Below, piece after piece: positions 1 to 13,000 of a DNA stretch of 64,000 bases. Below the pieces are notes generated by a model. It did no database searches. It worked only from the letters and a program-made list of their open reading frames with translations, and had not been told where the DNA came from. Location: positions 20,253,984 through 20,317,983 of the forward strand of contig NC_092564.1 of NCBI RefSeq assembly GCF_037975245.1, read 5' to 3'. A program made the position numbers and the translations under genes. Within the stretch, counting starts at the first letter, position 1; every line of letters begins with the position of its first letter. The DNA comes from Apostichopus japonicus. Taxonomy: Eukaryota; Echinodermata; Holothuroidea; Aspidochirotida; Stichopodidae.

Positions 1-879
1 TATTATGGTGCGCTGCAACATTGATTTTGTATTTATTGAGATTGTTTATTGTTAACCGTGCTACAAAAAGATATGGGATGCCATTTTACAAATAGCATGT
101 TCAGACTAAAAATAAATAAATAAAAATAAAATATTAAAATTAACAATGGCTTAAGATGTCCAAAAGACAGTGCTTCATCAAATGGGCACATTTTGTTTGC
201 CAATAGGGCACATTTGCTATTTTGGAAAAAATTGGGGGCTCGTTCCCCCAGTGCCCACTCTCCCCCCGGCTCCTACCCCCTGTCTATATGATAGAGATAA
301 CTGGCAGAAACAACTTCCCAAAACAGCTTTTTAGAAATCTTACTCCATTTGGGATCCGATATCGCAGATTTAAATTTGATGTCACTGAGTCACAAGTGCT
401 GACATTTTTCTCAACATTCTCTGCATTTATTGCAATATTTATTTTCTGTAATGGAGTTGGGTTTTGCAAAAAGCTTGATCTAAAATAATGATCCTCTCAA
501 CATCAACTAATGACCTAATTGTGTATTAGCATTCTACCTTCTTGAATATGAAAAAAAAGTAAAGAGAAAAATAAGAGCTTTCTGGTCCTAGTGGCACTAA
601 GACATCCACAGATTTACAAAATGGAGGCTTCCATACACAACTTTAAAACAAGGATATCTCCCAATGGAACACAACTTTTCTTAGCCGATTCGTTGGAATT
701 TTTTCTTCTCAAAGATATCTGTCATATTAGATTAAGATCCTGGCTGGGTTTATTGTCCCCCTTTTAATGAGTTACACAATCTGTGGCAATATGTTTACCC
801 ACAAATGCATAAAAAAAAACCCACTATTGATTTGCGCTCATCTTCTTTATCCCGTCTAAGGAGATTGAGAGAATCTTAC

Positions 880-1009
880 CGTTCCACTGAAAACCCTCGC
901 TTCGTTGACGCAGTAGCCGTGACCGCAGAGTAGAGCATGGGAGGCTGTAGTACAGTCATCGTACTGAATGGTGCACTTGAAACCGTACCAATCCGAGGTA
1001 CACTGACAT
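880..1009 (-). CDS. Exon 7: end of EGF 2 and start of EGF 3
   Basis: A 130-nt exon encoding residues 217-259. It opens [12 protein letters not shown], which supplies the last three cysteines of EGF 2 in exact spacing. A third module then begins with cysteines at 235, 244 and 249 (CGHGYCVN). The remaining three cysteines must lie in a further exon. None is convincing in positions 1-879, so the next exon is probably off the left edge. The donor is GTAAGA and the acceptor ttatctag. Confidence 0.87.
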
Positions 1010-4000
1010 CTAGATAATGAATATCAAATTCATATACAATACTATATGGAATATTAATCAGTCCTTAGAGAATAAGATACAGGACAAACAAGAACCAGAA
1101 AGCCAGTGCTTACGTGAGTCGATCCTTGACTTTATATAATTTCATACTGTACATGGAATAACTTGATTGATATGGCAAATGGTTTCATTTACATTAAAAA
1201 AGCTGTGCTCTTCCCCCTCCCCCTCCCCAAATGAAAGGGCCAAGGGGCTCTCATTATTGTTTGCCCCCACCCCCACCCAACCATTTCGACATGTCAAACT
1301 GTCCAACCAAGTTAGGTCACAAGATATGCATGGTCATATCTCTGGATAGCCTTGTGGTTCATTTTATGCTCAATACACAAGGTAAAACCAATAACATGAG
1401 AACAGCTTATCAGTAGAATAAGAATAAATCTCAAAAAGACTGGTAATGAAAGAAATCTTTATCTTTTTAATTGCAGATAAGTTGGATAGTTATCAGAACT
1501 AATCTACAGCAAACTAATAAATTGACACAAAACCTTAAGTCTTCTTACATCACATTTAGTATCTGTCTTCTGCTTGATATACAACAAATGAACTCTTTTG
1601 AGTTTGAGGTATATGGTTAGTGTAAGGTGACCATATTTTCCTGTCTGGAATCAGGGACATTTATTGCGTGACTGATATGGGGGAGGGGTCTAAGGGGAGG
1701 GGGTGTCTCCCTGGCCTTTTGGAAATTTTCAAGTGCCTAAGGTGCCTGGTTGTAAAATGGTGATACTTCGAAGCTCTTTTTAAATCAAGTTTATTTTCAA
1801 AAATGTTGCTTTTTCTTTAAATTTACTTACTTTACGAAAGAGTGCTAGGTTACATGGATCTGAAATATATTTTAACAGTGTTGCCACTTTACACTGGCCC
1901 ACCTGAAATACTGGTTAGTTCCGTTCTGCGACTGCACACTGGACTAAATTTTGTTTTAACAATTATTTTACTAATAATGTGGGATATTTTCGAAATTCCT
2001 GAACATTTTGACGAATCGGGACATTTTCGGGGACACCTGTTCATCAGGGACAGCACATTGTAATCGGGGACTGTCCCCAAAGATCGGGGACGTCTGGTCA
2101 CCTTAGGTTAGTATGTCTGAACAGCTAAAATGGGCCACATTAACCCTTCTTGGCTGCTGGGTCAAGTCTGGCTATAGTCCATGAACAAAATCCAAAGGAA
2201 TGAAATTTCCTTAATGAAATTTGTTGTGATAACGTGATATGGCAGAACTCACAAGCATTAAATTGTGTGAAGACTCGCGCAAAAAGAAAAGTTTTATGCC
2301 GGTAATCTGACCTACTGTAGGTTTGAATGAGGTGTCACAGAAGTGTTAGACACCACCATCGATCCCAGAAAATACACACACAGCTTGCTACCATCGGTAA
2401 TTAGACACTAATGTACAGTCAGTACATACAGCTGCGGTCAATACCCACAGCACAGTGTAAAAACAACACTGCGATGGACTAGAGATAACAAGGTATCACG
2501 TTTCATTACTGTACTGTCTGCATTTTGTAGCGACACGAACAAAACGTCCCACTTGCAAGAAACGGAAAGTTAACTTTTTCAGATGGCCGCACATGGTTTG
2601 GGGTGAGTGAGTCTTCAATGCCTTTACCAAATCACTACTTTGATCTAGAATTGGAATGTTCATTTTAACCCTTCCACTTTCCATTTCATTTAAGAGAGAA
2701 ACTATTGAGATAAAATACAAAAAACACATTTTTCTGTGATATTAAATTTTGTTCTGTTTTTTTGTCTTCACATTTTTCTGGGACATGCTGTATTTATATA
2801 TATTTACAACTGCTACAAGGAGAAACTAAAGAACCCACAGTTGCAGATGTTTTAAGGTTGTAATTATAAATAGAATTTTGTTGACCTCACGTGACCTTTG
2901 ACCTCCAATAGAAGCAATCGTTTACTGCATGGTGGTGTTCCATAATGTCACTTTCGCCTAACTTTCAGGTACTTGTGTGTTATACATATGTAGCCACACT
3001 GGTACACACTCTAGTTAACTCTCTTGTCAGTCAACTTGTAACAGCTCTTCAAACAATATTTATCTCAAGTCCCCAATGAAAATGGCAAAAACTGCCATGT
3101 CAGTGAAACAAGGAAACATGGAAACATGGTTTGAATTTCAAAACACTCTCGTGAATTATTTCACCCATTTAGCCACGTCATTATACGTTCAACGCATGTG
3201 CCAACATAGGGAAAGTTTTCCTTGCATTCGAGCCGTTTAAATCCCTGATCTATATATATATACAAACATAATTTCTGGTGAAATCTGAGTGTAGGGAAGT
3301 TACCATAAACCATCATACCTCTACACAACATGGGATATCCACGAGTAAACTACAATCAATTTGAGATGTGTAGATTTAGGTTTGTTTCGTGATGTAATAT
3401 CATATTTACATGGTTTTCTAGCTAACTTGTCATGACCTCAACTGATCTTTTTTACCGGCCTACTGACAGAATATAGGATTCATATGTACAGTGCACAATC
3501 ATATGGATCATCCATGCACAGACAAGGTAGCAGATACATCCAATTTTTCCTTTCTCAAGCTATCTTTGATCAATCAATTAGTTATCTTGATTAATCACGA
3601 TATCTGGATGAAGAACAACATGTAAAACAGCACTCACATGAACACTGGCCTGCGCATCACAGATACAACACAAACATACCACCGTCATTATTTATTGCAT
3701 AGGTTTACAATAATCATCAAACCACAACCCTGCAGTACATGTCCTAATACAGTACAAATCTAACTGAGACATCCATCCCACAATCCTAGTCCCTAGGGGG
3801 TCGGTATATGTGAGACAGTGAGGCAGCTAGTGCAAAAGTTTAAGGACAGATTATAACCGCAACGTGATATAGAGCATAAAACATCATAATTTTACTTGTA
3901 CTACTGTCTATCCCTGTAAGAACAATAGGGCTACCTAGAACTGTCAAAATATAATGGTCACAACCTCCACCTCTCCACTACTCCATGGCACATTTTTGTG

Positions 4001-7000
4001 GTTGCTCTGACCCCCAACCCAACCCTAAATTGGTGGTTGCGTGGCATACTAGGGATGTGGTTTCCCTAAAAACAAATGCATTGCCCAATTTTATGATTAA
4101 ACCTCCGCTGAGACCTCGTTAGAACTTTTCAAGAGGCTTTCAAAGATATTATAAATGCAGTGAAGATGATATTTTTAGGGAAATTTTAAAGAAATATTGG
4201 GTAAAATCCCCAGACAGTCATATTACGGAAAAGACTGTCAATTTTTAACATTTTGTGTTGAGCATGACACAACTGGTGGCACTACAAATCCTGGTCAAAA
4301 ATGTTCCTGGAAAATACATGATCTTTCACTTACCTCCACCAAAATCCATTTTAATGGAATATAGTGGTATTATAGGCAATGTGTTTGCAAGCAATTTTTG
4401 AAAGCAAATTTAAGCATTACTTTAAATTTCGGGAATACAACAAGAAACAAGACAAAAATTGGATTTAAATGGGTTCATTTATAGTGGGCTCCTGAGTTGG
4501 AAGAAATCAAATGAGATCTTGTAAGTTGAAAGGCATCCATTAATTGTGAATAATACGCAGCTTTTGTCAAGAAGTGGACACAAAGTGACAACCAAACAAA
4601 AATGCAGCACTGTTTTTAAATTCAGTGAAACCTATCTCTATAACACAAAATAGTTGGAAATATAATATACTGTAAATTATTAATATTTTCTTGGCCATTT
4701 GTGGAAACTTGTTCATGATAAAAAAAAATCTCCATCATATAGGCCAGAATGTGATGGTTGGGTTTACGTCTCCAAAGTGTCAACTGGTCCATCGGATGGA
4801 TGATAAATGCATTTTTTTGGTCTCTGTTCTGTGTAATCTCTCTGTATTGCTTTGGAGATCTTGAGATTATAGTGGCTCATGCATGAATGAGTGATTAGTC
4901 ATTCCAGCTAAAGCATAGAGAATGAAGGTCACAAAGCCCCATTATTGAAATAAGAGCTTCAACCAAGAGAAAATAATTTGCATGAAATTTAAAAAAAAGT
5001 ATCTGATTTCCAGAACATGATCATCCCAAACAACTTGTGAATCACAAACTGTAACAAATTGATACAACTCTAAGAACAACAGACACTTCTGTAAGAGGGA
5101 ATGAAAAGAATGCATCCCATTGTAATGAAATACCACATAAATCAATACTAATGGACCATAGAAGCCAAGTTGTTTAACCTTGTTCCTAATGATTGTATGC
5201 ACCCACTAGTTGAGCAACCAGCTACTTACGGGCAGAATAGATTTCATGTAAGCACACACTGGGTTTAATTTCTGCGTTGAAGTTTCTATCAGCCTGGTGG
5301 CATGATCCGCGGAAAGAAAACGTACCAGCCTGTAGACATACTTACTTTAGTCTATCAAAATCACAACAAGGATGATTTAAGTCACTACTTTATAATTTCA
5401 ATGCAACTTACAAACGACAGAATATAATTTTGCATTGAATTGTTGGATATAATTGGACTAAATGATGAGTAAATACCCATCTAGAAGAAACAGCCTACTG
5501 ATTGTAAAAATTTAGGATCTATGAAGAAGACTTTACAGTGAAGGGTATCTATGTGTAAAAGTCACATGGCACTAGCTTACAACCAAAATACAATGTACAG
5601 TAGCTTCAAGTGGGAAATAACAACTAGCTTTAAAAATATACTATTTCACAAAAGATATTTTTCAAATTTTTGCTGCATTTTTTCATGCACTCAAGAAAAC
5701 TTATTGATACATTGCCTGTAATGTTACAATACTTACAGATGTGGCATCCAGTGGTGGCACTCGACTAGGAACTTTTGAGGGCAACTAGGGGGCAAGGAAT
5801 AGTTTTATTGGGGAAGGCAAAAATGTAACACTGATATAGGGGAGGTCTAAGGAATTGATCTTCATTTAAAATGACAAAGATGCAAATGGTGCTATCATTT
5901 GACAATTTTTCACATTAATGCATTGCACTGTAAGCTGTTTCTAATACAAACGATTAGCCTAGCTCTATACACTTTGGATAAGTACCAGATCTGGCTCAGA
6001 ATGGCGGGAGGGGTGGGCTGGGGGTCAAGGGGAAAATCTGGAGGGGAAATGACCGCCAAAGTGCCGCCACTGATGGCAGCTATACAAAATCACCTTCTCA
6101 CAGTGTATTTCTCATTCTGTATACAATAACACCAAAAATGTACATACAAAAGTGTAGATAACTTTGAAAGAAAAGATTTCCTCACAGAGCCTACAATTTA
6201 GCAGAACACATCAAATTCAATTTTGATACTAAGCTAATGTTGTCAGTGTGCTCAAAACCCATCACATCATGTTTCGGTCAACTATCTTGTACGTTGGTTT
6301 TATTTTGGAAGTAAGAGTTTCTTTCTTCCAATACTGCATAATGTTTAAGAAAAGTCATCCAGAAAGTCTCTGCGGTCATCAATGTTCTTTTTTCCATGTA
6401 GAAAAGGGACGCAAACTCCAACAATCCAGCATACTTTTATTGGTGTAAGGTTTCATAAGCAAACCTTGGAGCCTTAGAGGAGGGGATGAGAATATCGGGA
6501 CAATACAGATAAGCTTTACGGTAACTACTCTCCCTATATACACTGGGCACCTGGGGATATTTTCTAAGGCCACCTTTCTTTACACAAGGTCTTGTATAAT
6601 GACCTAAGATGAGTGATGCAATAAGGACAGATCCAGAATGGTAGTAGAAAACTAACGAAAACACAGTTTCAGTGTTTGGACTCAATTTGTCAAGCAGCAT
6701 GATCCATACCGATAGCACTCGATAGTGCTCATGTCATATATGTTAGATAAACTACTCATTTCCACTGATCATAAGTTTCTGGGTTTACACCCAAATAACA
6801 TAGAAAATAAAATAATGGATAATGGTCTAGATAGATAGACAGACAGACAGATGTATATGTATATATATATATATATTTATATATGAACACAGTGTTTACT
6901 GTCACATTAACACTTATGTTCTTTCTAGAAACAAGAAAAATTACTCCAAAAAGGAAAATTCTTTAAATTTTTTGAAGGTTTGGCAAACATATACAGAGAT

Positions 7001-10000
7001 CCACACTGAGAAAGCACATTATGATCCTTAATGGTAGATAGTGCTGTCTCCAAACAATATCTCTAGATATCTCGTATTCTCATTTTATATAAAAAGATAT
7101 ATGAGGATTAAAATACGTTTGTTTACAACAACAAAAACAATGCTATCTACGGTCGAGAAATAATACTCAATGGCCTCTGACATCATCACATCATTTCTAC
7201 AATCTCTTAACCCGAGTCTGTGATAGTCTTCACCAATTGCAGAAACATGACAACATTCCTTAATTTCTACGATTTATTCTCCTATTACGTACAAGCAGAT
7301 ACAATACTTTTGCAATTTGCAAAAGAGAAAATTGTTGGAACAGGGAGTCTTAATAGCAACCTCCATGGTTGGTATAGGTTTACCATAGGTTAAGAAAATG
7401 ACTTGGGATATCGAATTACCAAGAGCTTATCTTACCAATAACAAACATAACAAAGGAAACTTCTAAATACCTGTGAGGGCAGTTGAGAATTAGTGGGTTG
7501 ACTGCAAAGACGAAAGCTGGATATTGTGTGTCTACTCTGTTACAATAAAACTGATAATACCTACATACCACATCATCGTGATCAGAATCAGACACACACA
7601 CACACGCACACATTTTCTCAAGTGAAGTATTTTTTGCAGTTCTCATGATATCATATGGCCCCTCACTCAAAGCTTCCACCAGAAAAGAATGTGCCATTTG
7701 TAATACTGTTCAATTTTCTTGTCCCCCCCCCTCCCCCACAGCTCCCAATCCACACCCCAAGATTCCCTTCCTTTACCATACATCAGTAAATCTAACTTTC
7801 TGGTGCAAAATGAAACTAAACATGTATACGTAGGCTGACACTATCCTCTTAAGACTTTGATACTGAAGTTGAAAACCTACAGTGGCAGCTGGTAATTAAA
7901 CCTATCTAACTGTACTTAACTCTTCCATAAAACACAACAGAGACAGGGGGTCAAATCCTGGCTATCTCATCTTTACAGAAATACAAGTAACAAGGCAGGG
8001 GGAAGAAGAAGTATGGGAATCACTCAGGTTTCATGTGAATTTATGAAGGTCTTAAAATTCTTGAAGAAAGAACAATCTATGAACCTGTGGGTTTCATAAC
8101 TCCCTGGTTTAATCAGAAGGAGAGAGATTTCCTTTGGATAACAGGATAACAACAAGGTCCATAAACTGCTACTTGATTGCCTTAGTAAATATGTGCCCAA
8201 ATTTAATTGAGAATTTGAGATGAATTGAAACAAAACTCTACAAGATTACACATTGAGTACTGAGTAATTTAGCTAACACATTAAACTTAAGGATGTGTTT
8301 GTGTACCAAGAGCAATAAGGCTGAAAGCAGAGAATGACCACAGTCGTCAAATGATATCAGCCAATTTATTGTTCGGTTAACTTTGTTATTCAAGGGTTTT
8401 TCAAAGCGATGCTGTGCTCCCTCGTGTAATGTCCACGTGTAAAGAATAAGTCCCTGTCTATTCCTTAAAATTAAAGACAGTGCCATCCGTCCCGGGCACT
8501 TACAAAACCTACGAAACTCGGCAAAGAGAACAAAAGTTCATAACAATGAACTCTGCAGAAGAAGAACAACAATGGTTGTTAACATGTGGATAAATCAGGG
8601 TCTTTGAGGGATTAATTCAAATTTTTTGTAGCTCTCATAAATAACTAAGATTCCTATGTAAACAAAAGTTAAACAAAACAACTTTGCTTTTTATACAGCA
8701 ATTTGACCATGTTGTATAAATTACTCCATGTCTATACACTGTATATGGTTTTATGATTTTAGATTTGAAAGTGCATGTACCCAAATATGTGTGAACATTA
8801 CTTTTTTATAGTTTGGTGATGTAGAGTTCTTAAATCACACTAGATACAGTTTTCAAACTGTAATTCACTTGTTTAATTTATCTGCAACTCATGCTTATCA
8901 CATGAATATTTCCAAAAATGTACTGGGACAAATTAATCTCATACTGTAGGTCAAACATAGGTCATAGGTCACACTTTCTGCAAACTCGTATGATTTAAAA
9001 GGCAGAGGGACATGTGACCAGTTTTCTCTTCAACTTGCAGGATAAGATTATTCTTTATGTCAGAGACTAACACACAAAATATAAGAACTCAAAGCCATCT
9101 TTATTGAGCATTTATGCAAGTATTTCATGAGCCCTTTTAGCCTAGTTATTCTTGGTTGGATTTCAAACATCTTAGGGTAATACAATAACATCCTTGACCA
9201 GAACCTTGCATACCTAATGTGACATTGGCATTTGATAGGTCAACCCCTTTATTAGTTTATAAGCCCTCTGGATGAACCTTCCAGAATCCTTATTAGTCAT
9301 ACAATTCTTGCCAATGACCCGATGACCTTGGCAATACACAACCCCAGGGTTGTCACCCATGTGTTACTACTGTTCATCTTGTGATCATTGTGTGCACATG
9401 CATTTTACAGTTTCTTATTTGTTGGATTTAGTAGTTTTGTTCTTTAGCATCAAGAAGATTTTAAGTAAGAAGTTCTACTTGATATATTCATTTAAGGACA
9501 AGGAACAGGGCTAGGGGGAATTTCCCTTTATTCCACATTTCCCACCTGTGAATAAATATGTATCCAAACCAACCTAGTAACAAGTCACTCTCTTTCTGAT
9601 GACTCTGTGTCAGTTTGTGATGTAACACTAATATGATAACATTTAGACAAGATGTAAACTATACGGGACCCAAACAAAGGTAAGGTTATATCCTTTGATT
9701 CGTTCACATACCAAAGGCATACTGTAGATAGATCCACCCATTTGGCAAACTATCAAACTACATTTCCCTTAAAACAAGGTTTTTTTTTTCCCCTTTGTTT
9801 TTGTTATGTTTTACACTGCAGTTCATGTTACTCTGTTCCATAAAAGCATTACATGTTTATATTTATGCACAGATAAAAAGCATCCAGAAACATCTCTGCG
9901 TGGTACTGTAGATAGATCTACCCATTTGGCAAACTATCAAACTACATTTCCCTTAAAACAAGGTTTTTTTCCCTTTGTTTTTGTTATGTTTTACACTGCA

Positions 10001-13000
10001 GTTCATGTTACTCTGTTCCATAAAAGCATGTTTATATTTATGCACAGATAAAAAGTATCCAGAAACATCTCTGCATGGTATGCAAATGTGAGAACAGCAC
10101 ATTAGCACATTAGCAAACCGCCCTTCCGATATGAGGAATGGATTTACAAACATTGTAAAATGCTCTGTTCTCAGAAAAAGGGAAAGCTGTGGAATTTTGG
10201 CACATGAATAAGTCTGTCAAGAGAGTTTGTAAAACATTCCAAAATATTGATCTGCTCATTTTGAATGCACGAACGTCTGGTTTCCAATGGAAACCAAACA
10301 AACCTAGTCAACACACAGACAGATCCCCAAAAGATTAAGTGAGTTAGATTTTAATGTTACTACAACCAAGGTAGGAGTACATCAAACAGAGCTTTCTATA
10401 GTGGGAACTATGTTGGAAGACTAGCAGTACATATTCTTCTTTAATTCTGTTGATCAACCAATCAAAAGAGTGTCATCTCTTCTTGTGTTGCCTATTGTCT
10501 TTTAGTACATGGTCTGTTTAAATTAGACTTAGATCAGTCAATTACTGTAATTTGATTTGCAATCTTACTGACAAGCTGAAAAGGTGCATGTAAATAACTT
10601 ACCCAAAAATAAAATAAAATTTGGCTTGCAAGTATTTGAGCTACTTGCAACCTCCCAACTTGCATTGCTGAAGCAGAGGAGGGGGGGAGGGGGAGTTTCT
10701 TTATTTTGTCTCAATTTACATCAACGTTAAGTCTTCAAATGCAGTTCCTTCGAGAACAACTTTAACTCCGGGGCGCTAAAAATTTGCTGAGCTAATATAT
10801 GATTCCTTTTACGCCTCCCACGAGGGTAGTTTCATGGTGATATGAAAGTACAATTCTACTTCCCAGACTTTTGCATGTGGCAACAGACTATCACAGCCCC
10901 CCCCCACCCTCTCAACTCCCACCTCCTCCCACCCCCCTTCCACTTAACTTTAGGGGAAAAGTTGAGATTTAGATCTCACCTGTAGCTGCCCTGTTCATTG
11001 ATGCAAGTTCCACCATTCTGACAGCCATCTGGAGTTCCCACTATTAAACTGCATTCATTGACATCTTGAGAACATGTGGTGCCCTTGAGAGAGAAAACCA
11101 GACACACTTACTGACGATAGGGAAACAATAGGTAATCAAAAAAATTATTAGAAGAACATTTCTGGGGTAGCGGGCTGTAAGTTTTGTTTTCATTTATTCA
11201 TTTCTCCTCCTATTTTTTTTATTTCTGTTTTAAGACGACGAGGGGGGAGGATTTTTGTGATATAAAGAAAGCATATTTATATAAGCATATTTATATAAGC
11301 GTATGTATAAAATCCTATCTCAAAGTGGATCTTTATGATTTTGTTGTACCTAAGCCCGAAAGCCTTTTACTCTAAACCAAAATGTATCATGTAAACAAGA
11401 CAACATTACCCCTACAAATCCCATGTGAAAATATACAGTAGTTATACTACATTCTCCCAAATTTTTGTACCACCACAATATATAATGATCAGAAAATTCA
11501 CTTTTTTCATTGTCAATTTTTTTCTTTAAAATAAAGCAAGGCTTGTTTAATTTTGCATATCATTATGCCTTTTCATCTTTATTTTGGAGTTATTTAAGCC
11601 AAGTATTGTTCAAAACAAAGTTCCAATTGGCCACACTAATGTACTGGCCTCTCACAGTTAAAAGACTTGGACTGATGATGGATGACAATTCCTTTTGACA
11701 TATCTGTGTCACCTATCTTTATTTATTGTGCTATGTACATTAATTTTAATAACAGTCATTTTTGTTTTGATTTTGATGATCTGTGGCAGACATTTTACAG
11801 TACCTAGTACGAGTACAACAACATTCGGATCCATGCAGTGACTGAAGGCGAGTTTATAATATTATTCAGTACTCTGTCCAAATTTGTTCAATTTCCTTGT
11901 CTTGTCATTATATTGGCTCATATTAGACTTAGTATGAGTACAGTAACATGAGTACAAGTACAACTCCATTGGTGTGAGAATGGGAACAGCAACATGAGTA
12001 TGACTACAAGTAGATCTCCATGGGTGTACAGTATGAATGAGTACAACATGAGTATGAGTACAACTAGAACTCCATTGGTGTGAGAATGAGCTACAGCAAC
12101 ATCAGTATGAGTACAAGTAGAAGTAGAACCCCATTGGTGTTTGAATGAGTACAACAACATGAGTATGAATACAAGTAGAACTCCACTGGTGTGAGAATGA
12201 GTACAGCAACATGAGTATGAGTACAAGTAGAGAAAGTAGTCTGAGAAATGTCTGGCCAAAAGTCTGCATTTGTTATGCCACCCGCCCTGCCCGACCCCCC
12301 CAAAAAAAACAAAAAAACATGGCAGAAACAATCATGGTGAAAAAGACAGACAGTCACCTTCCGGTAAAATGAAACCATCAGAGGAATGTCCCCGGCTACA
12401 ACTCACTTAATGTCTCTATGAGGTGACAGTTCTGAGTTGTAGGAACTCTTGCTTTTGTTTCCTTTATGTTTGTTGTTGTAAACCTCCAAATTGTTTACAA
12501 GGCACCATTTTACTACACCCTCAAAACTCCCACTATTTCCGTTTCACGACCCGTTTTTGACACATCACGCCACTTTTTGAGGTGATTCCCCTCATTCTGT
12601 ATCAGAATTCAATTATGAAGAACCTAACAGCTTGAGACTCCTGTGCAAAGAAATCACACCTTTCGCGGCACGCAAGGGCTGTTTTATGGCCTATAATCGA
12701 CTGATGTGACAACTTCCACATTGTGATTTACTCAGAAAACTACCCACGTTTTTTGTTGAGAAATTTGAAGCAGCCAGATGGCAGTTTAAAGGTTGGTGGG
12801 CCAAATTTATGTAACATCCGATCATGGGCAAGGAACCTTATAATGAAACATCAAAATTTGGGAGGACTGCAACATGATTAATGTTTCGTCTCATTCCAAA
12901 GGGAGAGAGGGATTTTTTTTTTCTTTTTCATTTTCCAGTGTTACACTATAGTGCCTTTATTTTGAAATCCTTTTTTCTTTACTCAGAAAACCTTTTTTAG

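Noticed and set aside
345-414. Possible next minus-strand exon after exon 7
   Set aside because: It has AG and GTAAGA borders, but its open frame does not match the phase 0 end of exon 7 and it lacks the expected C-x-C EGF ending.
5230-5329. Exon-like minus-strand stretch with an AG acceptor and GTAAGT donor between EGF exons 6 and 7
   Set aside because: It is 100 nt long, so including it breaks the frame, whereas exon 6 joins exon 7 directly and completes an EGF domain. It could at most be a cryptic or poison exon.
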